Origin: JAFNAG01 sp963739235 | GTDB taxonomy: Bacteria > Acidobacteriota > UBA6911 | Length of the DNA: 64,000 bases | Direction: 5' to 3' | Assembly (NCBI GenBank): GCA_963739235.1 | Contig: CAVTZY010000017.1 | Span: 1-64,000 of the forward strand | Translations under genes and position numbers: made by a program | Shown here: positions 27,075 to 35,235 of the stretch, piece after piece | How positions within the stretch are numbered: the stretch's first letter is position 1 | Layout of the letters: every line of letters begins with the position of its first letter | Notes under the pieces: model-generated | The model's input: only the letters and a program-made list of their open reading frames with translations | The model's database searches: none | What the model was told of the DNA's origin: nothing

Positions 27075-27707
27075 CTAGCGCACCATCACGATGTCACCGG
27101 GTTCCAGAAAAATATTCTGCTTGAGGTTTTTGCCTTCGATCACCTCTCGGTAGTTGAAATTGATCGTGCTGCCATCCTTTTTGCGCAGGATCTTGATGAA
27201 TTTCCCACCGCCTTTGGCAAATTCGCTAGGCCCGCCCGCTCTGGCAATCAGTTCCAGGACGGTTAAGGGCGCGATCAATGGATAGGTTCCCGGCTTGGAG
27301 ATGGCGCCTGCAATGGAAACCGTTCGGCTCTCAATCTTTATGACAATGATGGTGACCGTCGGGGGCTCTTTCATGAACTGCAAAAACTTTTGGGTGATGC
27401 TCTCTTCCAGTTGCTTGGTAGTCAGTCCGGCTGCCTGCACGTCTTTGATTAGTGGGATGGTGATCTTGCCATCAGGCCGGACCACGACCTGCGGCGCGGA
27501 GCTGTCAGCGTCTCTCCAAACATTGACGGACAGGACATCTTCAACACCGATCACAAAATCGTCGCTGACCTTGGGAGTGGAAGCCTTCTGCTGAGGTGCC
27601 GTCGCCGGAGGTTTCTGAGCATTACTGTTGACCGGGGGTTTCTGCTGCGCGACAACCATACCTGCAACTGCCAGAACCAAGCTGATGCTAAGCAAGATTT
27701 TCTTCAT
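27075..27707 (-). CDS. Polysaccharide export protein (Wza-like, Poly_export/SLBB)
   Basis: From the ATG at 27705-27707 (GGAAGAG upstream) the 210-residue protein starts with a signal peptide (MKKILLSISLVLAVAGMVVA), a Pro/Gln/Lys-rich spacer, then the Poly_export domain (IGVEDVLSVNVWRDADSSAP, then VRPDGKITIPLIKDVQAAGL) and an SLBB strand set (VSIAGAISKPGTYPL, LELIARAGGPSEFAKGG, LEPGDIVMVR). No lipobox Cys is present. It forms the periplasmic/outer-membrane channel for capsular or exopolysaccharide. The rest of a polysaccharide cluster is not here. The 398 bp to the divergent lepB show no gene and no clear promoter. Confidence 0.85.
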   Translation of the reverse strand: MKKILLSISLVLAVAGMVVAQQKPPVNSNAQKPPATAPQQKASTPKVSDDFVIGVEDVLSVNVWRDADSSAPQVVVRPDGKITIPLIKDVQAAGLTTKQLEESITQKFLQFMKEPPTVTIIVIKIESRTVSIAGAISKPGTYPLIAPLTVLELIARAGGPSEFAKGGGKFIKILRKKDGSTINFNYREVIEGKNLKQNIFLEPGDIVMVR

Positions 27708-28105
27708 TGTTTCTCTTCCATAGATGCAGAAAGTGAAATCCGGATTGATGATTTTCCCTGGTCGGCCGCACCCGCAATGCCGTCGGGTGTCGACTGCCGG
27801 GTAATGGGAAAAGCCGCTCCCTGCGATTGCCCTAAGCGTCCCGCCCACAAAACAATAGCCGCTTCAAACGCGGATTTCCATGGAATTCCATGCCGGATTC
27901 CATACACGTCCGCAAACCGCAGGCCTCCTCGTAAAGGTTCACTGCATCCGCAAGCATACCCAACAACTTTCCAATCGGCAACTTGCAGGCTCAGGTTCAG
28001 GAAAAAACATGGATCTTCATGATCGACGATGGTGGTATTCTTTTGCATTGTCGCGCTACTACCTGTTGCCTGGTTGAAGGGCGTTTGCGATCGCCGAGAG
28101 GAATC

Positions 28106-29008
28106 ATGCAAGGAAAACCTAAGTCAACGAAGAAGACGGCTGAAGCTCAAAAACCAAAATCCGCAGTCCTGGCATTTGTCAAGGAGCTGGCATTTATCTT
28201 TTTGGCCGTGCTGATCATCAACAGTTTCGTGCTCGCGTCTTTTGAGGTCCCGACCGGATCCATGGAAGACACGGTGGCAATCGGCGACCGCGTCTTTGTC
28301 AACAAGTTCATCTACGGCGGCTCCACTCCCTACACCATCCCGCTCACATCCATCCGCATACCCCACTTTCGTGTACCGGGCTTCCGCAGCGTTGCCCGCC
28401 TTGACGTCATTGTCTTTGACTGGCCGGGCGGCCGCGACGAGGTCGAGAAGCCGCCGCAAATGTGGTATTTGAAGCGATGCATCGGCCTGCCTGGGGACAC
28501 CATTGAAATCAAGAACCAGATTTTGTACGTGAACGGGAACGTCGTGCCCGACCCGCCCCATTCCAAGCATATTCGCGGCCGAGCGTTCGAGACTGGACGG
28601 GCCAACCGCAACATTTTCCCTATTGGCTCCAACTACAATGAGGACAATTACGGTCCGATCGTGGTACCGCGCAAAGGGATGAAGATTACGCTCAGCGCCG
28701 CCAACTTCATGGGCTGGGAGGTATTCATCCGCCGCGAGGGGCATGTACCGCAACTTCAGGATGCCAATGTCTTGATCGATGGCAAGGTGACCCAAGAATA
28801 TACGGTCGGGCGTGACTATATCTTCGCCATGGGTGACAACCGGGACAACAGCCTTGACAGCCGTTTCTGGGGTTTTGCACCCCTAGAGGACGTCATCGGC
28901 ACACCAATGATCGTTTACTGGTCCTGGGACCCGACGATACCGATTTATCACCCGATCGATAAGCTGGCCTCGGTCAGCCTGCGACGCATCGGCACCCTTA
29001 TCCGCTAA
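28106..29008 (+). CDS. lepB: Signal peptidase I
   Basis: Membrane-bound Ser/Lys protease that removes signal peptides on the outer face of the inner membrane. It has an N-terminal membrane helix (LAFIFLAVLIINSFVLASFE), catalytic Ser in PTGSMEDTV, catalytic Lys in LKRCIGLPGD and the box-E motif GDNRDNSLDSRFWG. At 300 residues it is longer than Gram-positive SipS because of an insert at about 130-200. The ATG at 28106 has GAGAGG five bases upstream. Confidence 0.94.
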   Translation: MQGKPKSTKKTAEAQKPKSAVLAFVKELAFIFLAVLIINSFVLASFEVPTGSMEDTVAIGDRVFVNKFIYGGSTPYTIPLTSIRIPHFRVPGFRSVARLDVIVFDWPGGRDEVEKPPQMWYLKRCIGLPGDTIEIKNQILYVNGNVVPDPPHSKHIRGRAFETGRANRNIFPIGSNYNEDNYGPIVVPRKGMKITLSAANFMGWEVFIRREGHVPQLQDANVLIDGKVTQEYTVGRDYIFAMGDNRDNSLDSRFWGFAPLEDVIGTPMIVYWSWDPTIPIYHPIDKLASVSLRRIGTLIR

Positions 29009-29030
29009 TTCCTTGCTTTGGGAGGAAGGG

Positions 29031-29297
29031 TTGACAGTGGAGCCCATCGAAGTCCCGATTGAAGATTGGATCGACTTGCACACCTTTCAGCCGCAGGAAA
29101 TCAAAAGCGTGGTGGAGGAGTACCTCTTTCAAGCCCTGCAAAAGGGATTCACACAGGTGCGCATCATTCATGGCCGTGGCATTGGGATACAGCGAGAGAT
29201 AGTCCAGCGAATTCTCGACCAGCATCCTGAAATCACGGCATTCGAAGATACCCCGGACCGGGGGGCCACTCTGGTCTATTTCAGGCACCGGATCTGA
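29031..29297 (+). CDS. Smr-domain protein
   Basis: A stand-alone small MutS-related domain: DLHTFQPQEI, then YLFQALQKGFTQVRIIHGRG, and GATLVYFRHR. The DLH and HGRG motifs are the putative nuclease signature of Smr domains, which nick branched DNA or, in ribosome quality control, cleave mRNA. It is about 88 residues. A TTG at 29031 or GTG at 29037 follows GGAGG at 29021, 22 bp after lepB, so it is probably in the same transcript. Confidence 0.85.
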   Translation: MTVEPIEVPIEDWIDLHTFQPQEIKSVVEEYLFQALQKGFTQVRIIHGRGIGIQREIVQRILDQHPEITAFEDTPDRGATLVYFRHRI

Positions 29298-29310
29298 TCG
29301 ATAAAATCCG

Positions 29311-29410
29311 CTGATTTTGGATTTGGGATTTGGCATGCTCTTGCGCTGCTAACAGGTGGTCGCGCGATAAGAATGATGATCCCCAATCTAAAATCCCAAA
29401 TCCCATATCC
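29311..29410. repeat. A/T-rich GGATTT repeats in inverted arrangement
   Basis: GATTTTGGATTTGGGATTTGG at about 29313 is mirrored by CCAATCTAAAATCCCAAATC at about 29383. The same GGATTT/AAATCC vocabulary recurs at 34920-35001. It looks like a dispersed repeat and could form a weak terminator after the Smr gene. The rest of the 282-bp gap to 29579 holds no gene. Confidence 0.5.
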
Positions 29411-29579
29411 AACATTCCATTGACGGTTTCTCCAATATTAGGTTTGCCGTGCTGTTTTGGCCGGGTTCTGCCGAAGAGAATAAGTACGGGAGGGGTATGT
29501 TCGCACCGGCGGAGCCGTTGCGAGAAAGTACAGGTCTGCTTCGGACCGCGATGGCGGGCTAAAAGGCACGGGAATTTTC

Positions 29580-30305
29580 ATGGAGAGCGTCACAGCAGTT
29601 GCCAACTTGCGGGATTTGGATCTTACGACTGCGATCCAGATCCTGGAGCACGCAGGCCGATACGAGCAGATCCGGCAGATTGAGGATCCGGTGGCTCAGT
29701 TGCAGGCTCTTGTCGACGCGCTCTGTAACCTGTCCATGCACGATGGGCTGACAGGATTGATCAATCCCACTTTCTTCCATGCCGCAGTAGCGATTGAATT
29801 GGACCGCACTTGCCGGACCGGACGACCCTGTGCCCTGATGCTGCTCGATCTCGATCGGTTCAAACTCGTCAATGACACCCACGGCCACCACGTGGGGGAC
29901 CAGGTATTGCGTGCGGTAGCCATCAAGTTGAAAGAATCGCTGCGCAGCATGGATATGGCGGCGCGCATCGGAGGCGAGGAGTTCGCCGTGATGCTGCCGG
30001 AGTGCGGGGCGGAAGATGCCGTGCGCGCGGCAAGACGCATTCACAGTCATTTATGCCCTCTGCCGCTCACGGTCGGTGACTTGACCTTGACGGTCACCAC
30101 CAGTGCCGGTCTGGCCTGGACCGAACCGAGCGTCGTCATGTCGCCCAAAATACTCCTGGCGCAGGCAGATGCAGAACTCTACCGGGCCAAGCGATCTGGC
30201 AGGCAACGTTTATGCTACGCGCAGCTTTCCCCAACCCGATTGTCGGCGGCAGAGCATGCCGCCCTCATTCCGCTCAGAATCAAGGAGGATTCCTATGGGC
30301 AGTGA
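29580..30305 (+). CDS. Diguanylate cyclase (GGDEF)
   Basis: It makes cyclic di-GMP from two GTP. The GGDEF domain (about residues 70-215) contains HDGLTGLINPTFF, LMLLDLDRFKLVNDTHGH and the active-site loop RIGGEEFAVMLP. An N-terminal helical segment (1-60) has no recognisable sensor. There is no RxxD inhibitory site at the expected position before GGEEF (SMDM in place of RxxD), so product inhibition may be lost. The last 11 bases overlap the following MinD-like gene. Confidence 0.9.
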   Translation: MESVTAVANLRDLDLTTAIQILEHAGRYEQIRQIEDPVAQLQALVDALCNLSMHDGLTGLINPTFFHAAVAIELDRTCRTGRPCALMLLDLDRFKLVNDTHGHHVGDQVLRAVAIKLKESLRSMDMAARIGGEEFAVMLPECGAEDAVRAARRIHSHLCPLPLTVGDLTLTVTTSAGLAWTEPSVVMSPKILLAQADAELYRAKRSGRQRLCYAQLSPTRLSAAEHAALIPLRIKEDSYGQ

Positions 30306-31098
30306 AAGGCGTGCACGCCGCTATGCCGTCATCAGTGGAAAAGGCGGCGTAGGAAAGAGTGTCATCACCGCCAATCTAGCCGCTGCCTTCGCCAGCGCCG
30401 GCCAGCGTACGCTGGTGATCGATGCCGACCTGGGCCTTGCCAATCTGGATGTGATGCTGGGGCTGAATCCCACAGGCACGATCCAGGATGTCCTGGCGGG
30501 CAATCTGGGGATCGATGAGGTGTTGGTGCGCACCCGCGCCGGCTTCGATCTGCTGCCGGCAGGCTCCGGCACGCTGGAAAACAGCCTGTTGACACCGGAA
30601 TTGGCGACCAGCCTGCGCCAATTGCTCGAGACGCTCGAATTTCGCTACGACTCAATTCTGTTCGATGCCGGGGCAGGCATCGGCGAGGTGGTGCTCTTCT
30701 TCGCGCGGCTTGCGGACGAAATCGTTCTGGTGGTTACGCCGGAACCCACTTCCCTGATGGATGCCTATGCGATGGTGAAAATCCTGGCGCTGCGCTTCGG
30801 CTGCATGGATTATCGCTTGGTGGTTAATCAGGCCGATCCCCATTGCTCCGAAAAGTCGGGTGCGATGATAGCCACTCATCTGCAACAGGTAGTCTCCAGA
30901 TTTCTATCGGTCGACGGCGGCATCCCGGTGCGACTCCATCTCACCGGCACCCTTCCCAAAGACCCCGCCGTCAGTCGCTCGATCAGCCGACAGCGGCTGC
31001 TCAGCGAATCCGAGCCGGAGGCGCCTGTCACCAGCATCATCCCGCGCCTGGTGGAGTCTCTCCGCACGGAGCCGCCCGCACGGCCTCGGGTATTGTGA
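30295..31098 (+). CDS. MinD/FlhG-family ATPase
   Basis: A 267-residue P-loop ATPase with a deviant Walker A ISGKGGVGKSVITANLAAA, VIDADLGLANLDVML and ILFDAGAGIG. This is the MinD/ParA group; LDVMLGLNPTGTIQDVLAG is characteristic of FlhG (FleN/YlxH), which counts flagella, but no flagellar genes lie near. The C-terminal membrane-targeting helix of MinD is not evident. The ATG at 30295 has AAGGAGG upstream and overlaps the GGDEF gene, so the two are coupled, suggesting that c-di-GMP and placement of some polar machine are linked. Confidence 0.82.
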   Translation: MGSERRARRYAVISGKGGVGKSVITANLAAAFASAGQRTLVIDADLGLANLDVMLGLNPTGTIQDVLAGNLGIDEVLVRTRAGFDLLPAGSGTLENSLLTPELATSLRQLLETLEFRYDSILFDAGAGIGEVVLFFARLADEIVLVVTPEPTSLMDAYAMVKILALRFGCMDYRLVVNQADPHCSEKSGAMIATHLQQVVSRFLSVDGGIPVRLHLTGTLPKDPAVSRSISRQRLLSESEPEAPVTSIIPRLVESLRTEPPARPRVL

Positions 31099-31120
31099 TG
31101 AGGGACTCCAGCGGAATGTC

Positions 31121-31591
31121 CTAGTCGGGAGAAGGCTGCCGACGCACCGCAAAAAAAGTGCGCATCAGCGAACTGCATTCTTCTTCGAGGATGCCTGACA
31201 TTACGTCAAACTGGTGATTCAGCTGCACCGCAGCCGCAAGATGAAAGTGTGAATCGAGAGCGCCCGCTTGGAGATCGGCTGCCCCGTAAATGACCTCCTC
31301 GACCCGAGCCTGCACTAGAGCCCCAGCGCACATCACGCACGGCTCCACCGTCACAATCAGGATCGAGCCCGGCAGGCGGTAGTTTTTCATGCTTCGGGCG
31401 GCCATGCGCAGCGCCAGGATTTCAGCGTGAGCTGAGGGATCGTGCGCCTGGATGGAGTTGTTGTGTCCCCGCCCGACGATCTTTTGGTTGATGAGCAGGA
31501 TGGCGCCGACGGGCACTTCTCCAACGCTCTCAGCTTTGCGGGCCTCTTCGAGAGCCTCACGCATCCAATGTTCCGCCGTCTCTCGATGCAT
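31121..31591 (-). CDS. tadA: tRNA-specific adenosine deaminase
   Basis: It converts A34 to inosine in tRNA-Arg(ACG). Zinc-binding HAEILALR with the catalytic Glu and PCVMCAGALVQARV are intact; VPVGAILL and the FF near the C-terminus (MRTFFAVRR) match TadA. Starting at the ATG at 31591 the protein is 156 residues, the normal size; a longer frame to 31609 is less likely. It converges on the MinD-like gene with a 22-bp gap. Confidence 0.92.
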   Translation of the reverse strand: MHRETAEHWMREALEEARKAESVGEVPVGAILLINQKIVGRGHNNSIQAHDPSAHAEILALRMAARSMKNYRLPGSILIVTVEPCVMCAGALVQARVEEVIYGAADLQAGALDSHFHLAAAVQLNHQFDVMSGILEEECSSLMRTFFAVRRQPSPD

Positions 31592-31763
31592 GCATCCCCT
31601 TCCGGGCAACCGCCCAAAATTTCAACCTACCACAGGAAATTGCAGTGCGTCAAATTTGACACTCCACGCCCGCGCAACATCAACGAAGCAGAACCACAAA
31701 ATACCCGGAAAGTATAAGTTCCTTTCGTATGCTTCCTGTCATTCGTGGTTGTCAGGTTTTGTT

Positions 31764-31883
31764 CTACTCCAGTGCTTTTTCGATTGCCAGCAGTTCGGTA
31801 TCGGAGAACTTCGGGCCACAACACCTGTACAACATCTGATCATATCGAGTATCCGAGGGTTGATAGGCCACGTCGTCGCCCTT
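31764..31883 (-). pseudogene. Aldo/keto reductase remnant with internal deletion
   Basis: The frame reads YQPSDTRYDQMLYRCCG, like the N-terminus of YghZ-type aldo/keto reductases (..RY..M.YR.CG.SGL), and then directly PKFSDTELLAIEKALE, like their C-terminal end (..L.FS..EL..ID). About 280 residues in between are missing. The stop is at 31764. It is a scar of a deleted gene. Upstream (31592-31763) no gene is visible. Confidence 0.45.
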
Positions 31884-31952
31884 TCTGAGTGATGATGATT
31901 GCACGGTAAATCGCGATTTTACTCCTGACAGAGGCTTTTGTAATCGTTTCGA

Positions 31953-31981
31953 TTGACATGGCGATCTTGAACTGTTATATG
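31953..31981 (+). promoter_or_regulatory. Promoter for the Nramp-MgtE_N operon
   Basis: TTGACA at 31953-31958 is followed after 17 bases by TATATG at 31976-31981. It points to the Nramp gene and predicts a start near 31988, leaving a 5' leader of about 308 nt. Confidence 0.6.
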
Positions 31982-31987
31982 CATCGA

Positions 31988-32295
31988 CTTGATGGTATTT
32001 TCCCGTTCGACGCTGTCTGCGTCGTAAGGAGCGTATCAAAATGTCGGATGATGGCAGTCACCCAGATAACGGGGAGTCGTGCTGACCGGCCTGACTAGCG
32101 GACGCTGACCGTCCCCGCCTCCGTCAGGCCCATTGGCCTGAGGCAGAAGCGGATTAAAGCCCCCCGGCTTTCCTCCTTTCTCGCCCCTCTCTCCACACCT
32201 TAATATTTTGAACCTGCGGCTTGCACCACAGGTTCGCGCGATCACGCAGCGCGCCCGAAAGGAAATGGTCCCATGACCGAGAGAGGGAGCGGCCC
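31988..32295 (+). promoter_or_regulatory. Long structured leader before the Nramp gene, riboswitch candidate
   Basis: Within the leader are several perfect hairpins: TCAGGCC/GGCCTGA (32124-32141, CATT loop), AAAGCC/GGCTTT (32156-32171, C4 loop, followed by a pyrimidine run) and GAACCTG/CAGGTTC (32210-32235), plus GCGCG/CGCGC before the ribosome site. The block GGGGAGTCG at about 32080 recalls the first conserved element of Mn2+ riboswitches, but the other conserved parts of that class are missing. A metal-responsive leader is plausible for a metal transporter; the class is unassigned. Confidence 0.4.
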
Positions 32296-33615
32296 ATGTA
32301 CTGGATCAGCAAGACCTTTCATCTCCTGAACCGCGGTCGGAGACGCACGCTAATATTCCTGGCCGTTCTGGGCCCGGGAATCATTACCATGGTCGCGGAC
32401 AACGATGCCGGCGGTATATCCACCTATGCAGTCACTGGTTCCAAGTACGGATTCAGCCTCTTGTGGATCTTTTTTATCCTGGTCCCCATGGCTTATTTCG
32501 TGCAGGAGATGACCGTGAGGCTCGGGGCTGTCACCAAGCGCGGCCATGCGGAGGTCATCTTCGAAGGATTCGGCAAATTCTGGGGCTGGTTTTCACTCAT
32601 CGATCTTGCCGTCATCAACTGGCTGACGCTGATAACCGAATACATCGGCATGACAGCGGCGATGAGCTTGTTCGGCATCCCACCCCTGTTAACCTTTATC
32701 GGCATCACTGCAATTTTATTTGCAGTAGTGGTCTCTGGCCGTTATTGGACGTTTGAAAAGCTCACACTTCTGTTTTGCGCCTTTAACCTGGTCTACATCC
32801 CGGCGGCTTTTTGGGCGATGAAAACGCCGACGGCACCGGGATGGAATGAGGTTGTCAAAGGACTACTCCTGCCCACGGTTGGCAGCGGTTTTACCGCAGA
32901 GATTCTCTTCATTATCCTGGCCAACATCGGCACGACCATCACACCCTGGCAGATCTTCTTTCAACAGAGTTCGGTAGTCGACAAGGGGCTGGATCTGCAC
33001 GACATTGGATTCGGGAAAGTCGATACGTTTGCAGGAGCACTCGTAACCTGCGTCGTCGCGGCTTTTATCATCATCACCACAGGTGCGGCGTTCCACTATC
33101 ACCACCCGCCCATCCTGGTAGAGGATGCCCGGCAAACCGCACAGGCGCTCGTCCCGCTTCTGCCGCATGGGCAAGGTGATCTCGCGCGTACGTTGTTTGC
33201 CATCGGTCTATTTGACGCAGGTTTCCTGGGAGCACTCTGTATCTCCCTGTCTACTTCCTGGGCGGTTGGAGAAGTATTCGGCTGGGCTCATTCGCTCAAC
33301 AAAAAGATCAAGGAAGCGCCCTGGTTCTATGGGGTTTATCTCCTGATGCTGCTTTCATCCGGCGCCATTGTCCTGATTCCGGGTGCGCCGTTGATCACCA
33401 TCACCATGTTTGTCCAGGTCGTCGCGGTAACGCTCCTGCCCTCATTGCTCGTGTTTCTGATCCTGATATTGAACTCGAAGGAGTTCATGGGAGATCACGT
33501 AAACACACGCACACAAAACCTGGTCAATTGCGCCATCATCATACTTGTCATCGCGATGTCCACGATGTTCGCGGTCAGTACGCTCTTCCCGAACTGGTTC
33601 AGGGCCGCAGAATAG
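32296..33615 (+). CDS. Divergent Nramp-family divalent metal transporter
   Basis: A 439-residue protein with about 11 membrane helices of the LeuT/APC fold. The helix-1 start is LGPGIITMVADNDAGGISTY: the Asp of the classical DPGN is kept but Asn is replaced by Gly. In helix 6 the classical MPH is replaced (NIGTTITPWQ), so the metal-ligand Met that favours Mn/Fe is gone. These changes match the branch of Nramp-related transporters proposed for Mg2+. The ATG at 32296 has GGGAG upstream. It sits behind a long leader and is followed after 9 bp by an MgtE_N/CBS gene, which further supports magnesium. Confidence 0.82.
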   Translation: MYWISKTFHLLNRGRRRTLIFLAVLGPGIITMVADNDAGGISTYAVTGSKYGFSLLWIFFILVPMAYFVQEMTVRLGAVTKRGHAEVIFEGFGKFWGWFSLIDLAVINWLTLITEYIGMTAAMSLFGIPPLLTFIGITAILFAVVVSGRYWTFEKLTLLFCAFNLVYIPAAFWAMKTPTAPGWNEVVKGLLLPTVGSGFTAEILFIILANIGTTITPWQIFFQQSSVVDKGLDLHDIGFGKVDTFAGALVTCVVAAFIIITTGAAFHYHHPPILVEDARQTAQALVPLLPHGQGDLARTLFAIGLFDAGFLGALCISLSTSWAVGEVFGWAHSLNKKIKEAPWFYGVYLLMLLSSGAIVLIPGAPLITITMFVQVVAVTLLPSLLVFLILILNSKEFMGDHVNTRTQNLVNCAIIILVIAMSTMFAVSTLFPNWFRAAE

Positions 33616-33624
33616 GAGGCTGCC

Positions 33625-34918
33625 ATGTCAGCAGTGGGAAATAATGCCATTCCGAGGGTCCCGGATCTCCCGCCAGGCATCGCCAGTTTCCGGTTCCTCT
33701 ACTATGCAGACCTGATAAAGCGTCCGATCTGCATCGGAAAAATCACAGACCGGGTGGGCAAGTTGTCGGATCTGGTGTTTGCCATCAAGGAACCTTATCC
33801 GGAGGCGGTCGGCATCTACCTCGAATTTGGCTGGGGCAAGCCGACGCAGTTCATACCCTGGGCACGAGTGCTCCGCGTGGAAGATGACGCCATATTTGTG
33901 CAGCCTCCGGACCAAGGAGAAACCTACCCGCCGTTTGTCGATCAGCCCGGCTGGATTCTGGCCGGGAACCATCTGCTCGGGCGCACGATCCTCGACATGG
34001 ACGGCAGGCGTACTGAGGTGGTCAACGATATCCACATGCTCGAAGCCAAAGGCCAATTGCTGCTGATCCACGTCGACACATCCTTTAACGGATTCCTGCG
34101 GCGGCTGGGCCTGCGAGGCCATCGCTGGGTCAAGGAAGACCTGATTTCGTGGAAATACGTCCAGCCCCTGTCCGTAGAAGACGCGGTCAAGACCGACAAA
34201 GTGTCCCTATCGGTCACACGCAGTCAGCTTAGGGAACTTCCCAGCGAGGATCTTGCCGACGCGCTCGAAGAGCTGAGCGGGCAGGAGCAGCAGGCGCTCT
34301 TCTCTGCCCTCGATTCGGAAAAGGCCGCGGAGACCCTCATCGAGGCCGAGCCGCGCGCCCAGCGCCAGTTGATTTCCAACCTGCGCCGGGAACGCGCCGG
34401 ACAGATTCTGGGAGAGATGTCGGTGGCGCAGCTGGCCAAGCTGCTCTCCGTATTGCCCCACGACCACATGGTGGCCATGCTCGAGCTGCTGCCGCCCGAA
34501 AATGCGGCACGCATCAAGGCAATCTTGTCGGCACAGGAGGCACAAGCCTTGAGCCTGATGGATTCAAGTTATCTTTCTTTTCCCGCCTCGGCCAAGGTCG
34601 GGTGACGTCCTGCGCGCCATTCGTGAATCCGGCCTGGATCGGCAGGCAATTTCCTACTCCTATGTCATGGGCGACGACTTGAAAACCCTTCAGGGCGTGG
34701 TCGATCTGCGCGAGCTCGTGATCGCCACGGATCAGCAGACTCTGGCTGACATCATGATCGCACCCGTGGTATCCGCGGAAGCGGACGACCTTCAGGAGGA
34801 CGTTGCGGAAATCTTCGACAAGTACCACCTGCGGATGATCCCGGTGGTGGATGCGGAGGATCACTTGCTGGGCGTCATTCGTTACAATGATCTGATGAAG
34901 GGCACAACGCATAAATAA
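33625..34918 (+). CDS. PRC-barrel/MgtE_N/CBS protein without channel domain, one frameshift
   Basis: Residues about 25-150 form two PRC-barrel-like units (KITDRVGKLSDLVFAI, LGRTILDMDGRRTEVVNDIH). Residues ~195-310 are the MgtE intracellular N domain (LPSEDLADALEELSGQEQQA, AQLAKLLSVLPHDHMVAMLE). An extra G at about 34601 (GTCGGGTGAC) shifts the frame; the next frame gives DVLRAIRESGLDRQ and a CBS pair (DLRELVIATDQQTLADIM, IPVVDAEDHLLGVIRYND) to 34918. In MgtE these domains sense Mg2+ and gate the channel; here the MgtE membrane part is absent and an Nramp transporter precedes it by 9 bp. It probably senses metal and regulates that transporter. AGGAGG precedes the ATG. Corrected length is about 430 residues. 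Confidence 0.8.
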
Positions 34919-34919
34919 A

Positions 34920-35001
34920 ATTTTGGATTTTGGGTTGCGGATTTTGGATTGTGGACCCGGTTAGATGACCAATCCAAAATCCGCAATCTAAAATCCAAAA
35001 T
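34920..35001. repeat. 32-bp near-perfect inverted repeat of GGATTTT units
   Basis: 34920-34951 (ATTTTGGATTTTGGGTTGCG...) pairs with 34970-35001 with two mismatches over an 18-base loop. It stands between the MgtE_N/CBS gene and the small membrane peptide and shares wording with 29311-29410. It may attenuate transcription. Confidence 0.75.
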
Positions 35002-35013
35002 GAAGGAGGAGAA

Positions 35014-35127
35014 ATGCCGCGAATAAAGATGACTCCGATGGTGCGCTTCGCGCTTTATTTCCTGCGCATCTATCTGATCATCTTGTTTGGCCTGCTCGTG
35101 TTTAGATTCCTCCAGGTTTTCCGATAG
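35014..35127 (+). CDS. 37-residue single-helix membrane peptide
   Basis: The short gene starts at an ATG preceded by AAGGAGGAG and encodes MPRIKMTPMVRFALYFLRIY then LIILFGLLVFRFLQVFR: a positively charged start, one hydrophobic helix (about residues 11-31) and a basic end. It is 95 bp after the MgtE_N/CBS gene on the same strand. Small membrane peptides such as MgtS and MgtR regulate Mg transporters in enterobacteria; there is no sequence similarity to claim, only position and form. It is real mainly on the strength of its ribosome site. Confidence 0.5.
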   Translation: MPRIKMTPMVRFALYFLRIYLIILFGLLVFRFLQVFR

Positions 35128-35154
35128 CCGCAGCGGAAGTGCAAAGGAGCAAGT

Positions 35155-35229
35155 ATGTCCCTGGACGCACCGATTCCCGAACTGGACGAGTTTCTCGTTG
35201 CCATCGGTGAGGCTGGAAAACGCTTGTCC
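35155..35229 (+). pseudogene. Class II aldolase-like N-terminal remnant
   Basis: After AAGGAG and an ATG at 35155 come about 24 residues (MSLDAPIPELDEFLVAIGEA then GKRLSE) that resemble the start of class II aldolase/fuculose-phosphate aldolase-type proteins. The similarity ends at about 35229, seven bases before the end of the oppositely oriented phosphopantetheinyl transferase gene; the frame then runs antisense into that gene. It is probably truncated by arrival of the synthase locus. The similarity is by eye and short. Confidence 0.3.
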
Positions 35230-35235
35230 GAAAGA

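Noticed and set aside
30295..31098. Flagellar gene cluster around the FlhG-like ATPase
   Set aside because: No flagellar, chemotaxis or FlhF gene lies within the window.
32060..32200. Mn2+ (yybP-ykoY) riboswitch suggested by GGGGAGTCG
   Set aside because: Only the first element is similar; the second conserved loop and the closing AGACC-type element are not found.
32036..32245. Minus-strand 69-codon frame in the metal-operon leader
   Set aside because: No ribosome site or known family, and it overlaps the structured leader.
33625..34918. Programmed frameshifting in the MgtE_N/CBS gene and others
   Set aside because: No slippery heptamer with downstream structure is evident, and the same one-base shifts occur in many unrelated genes.
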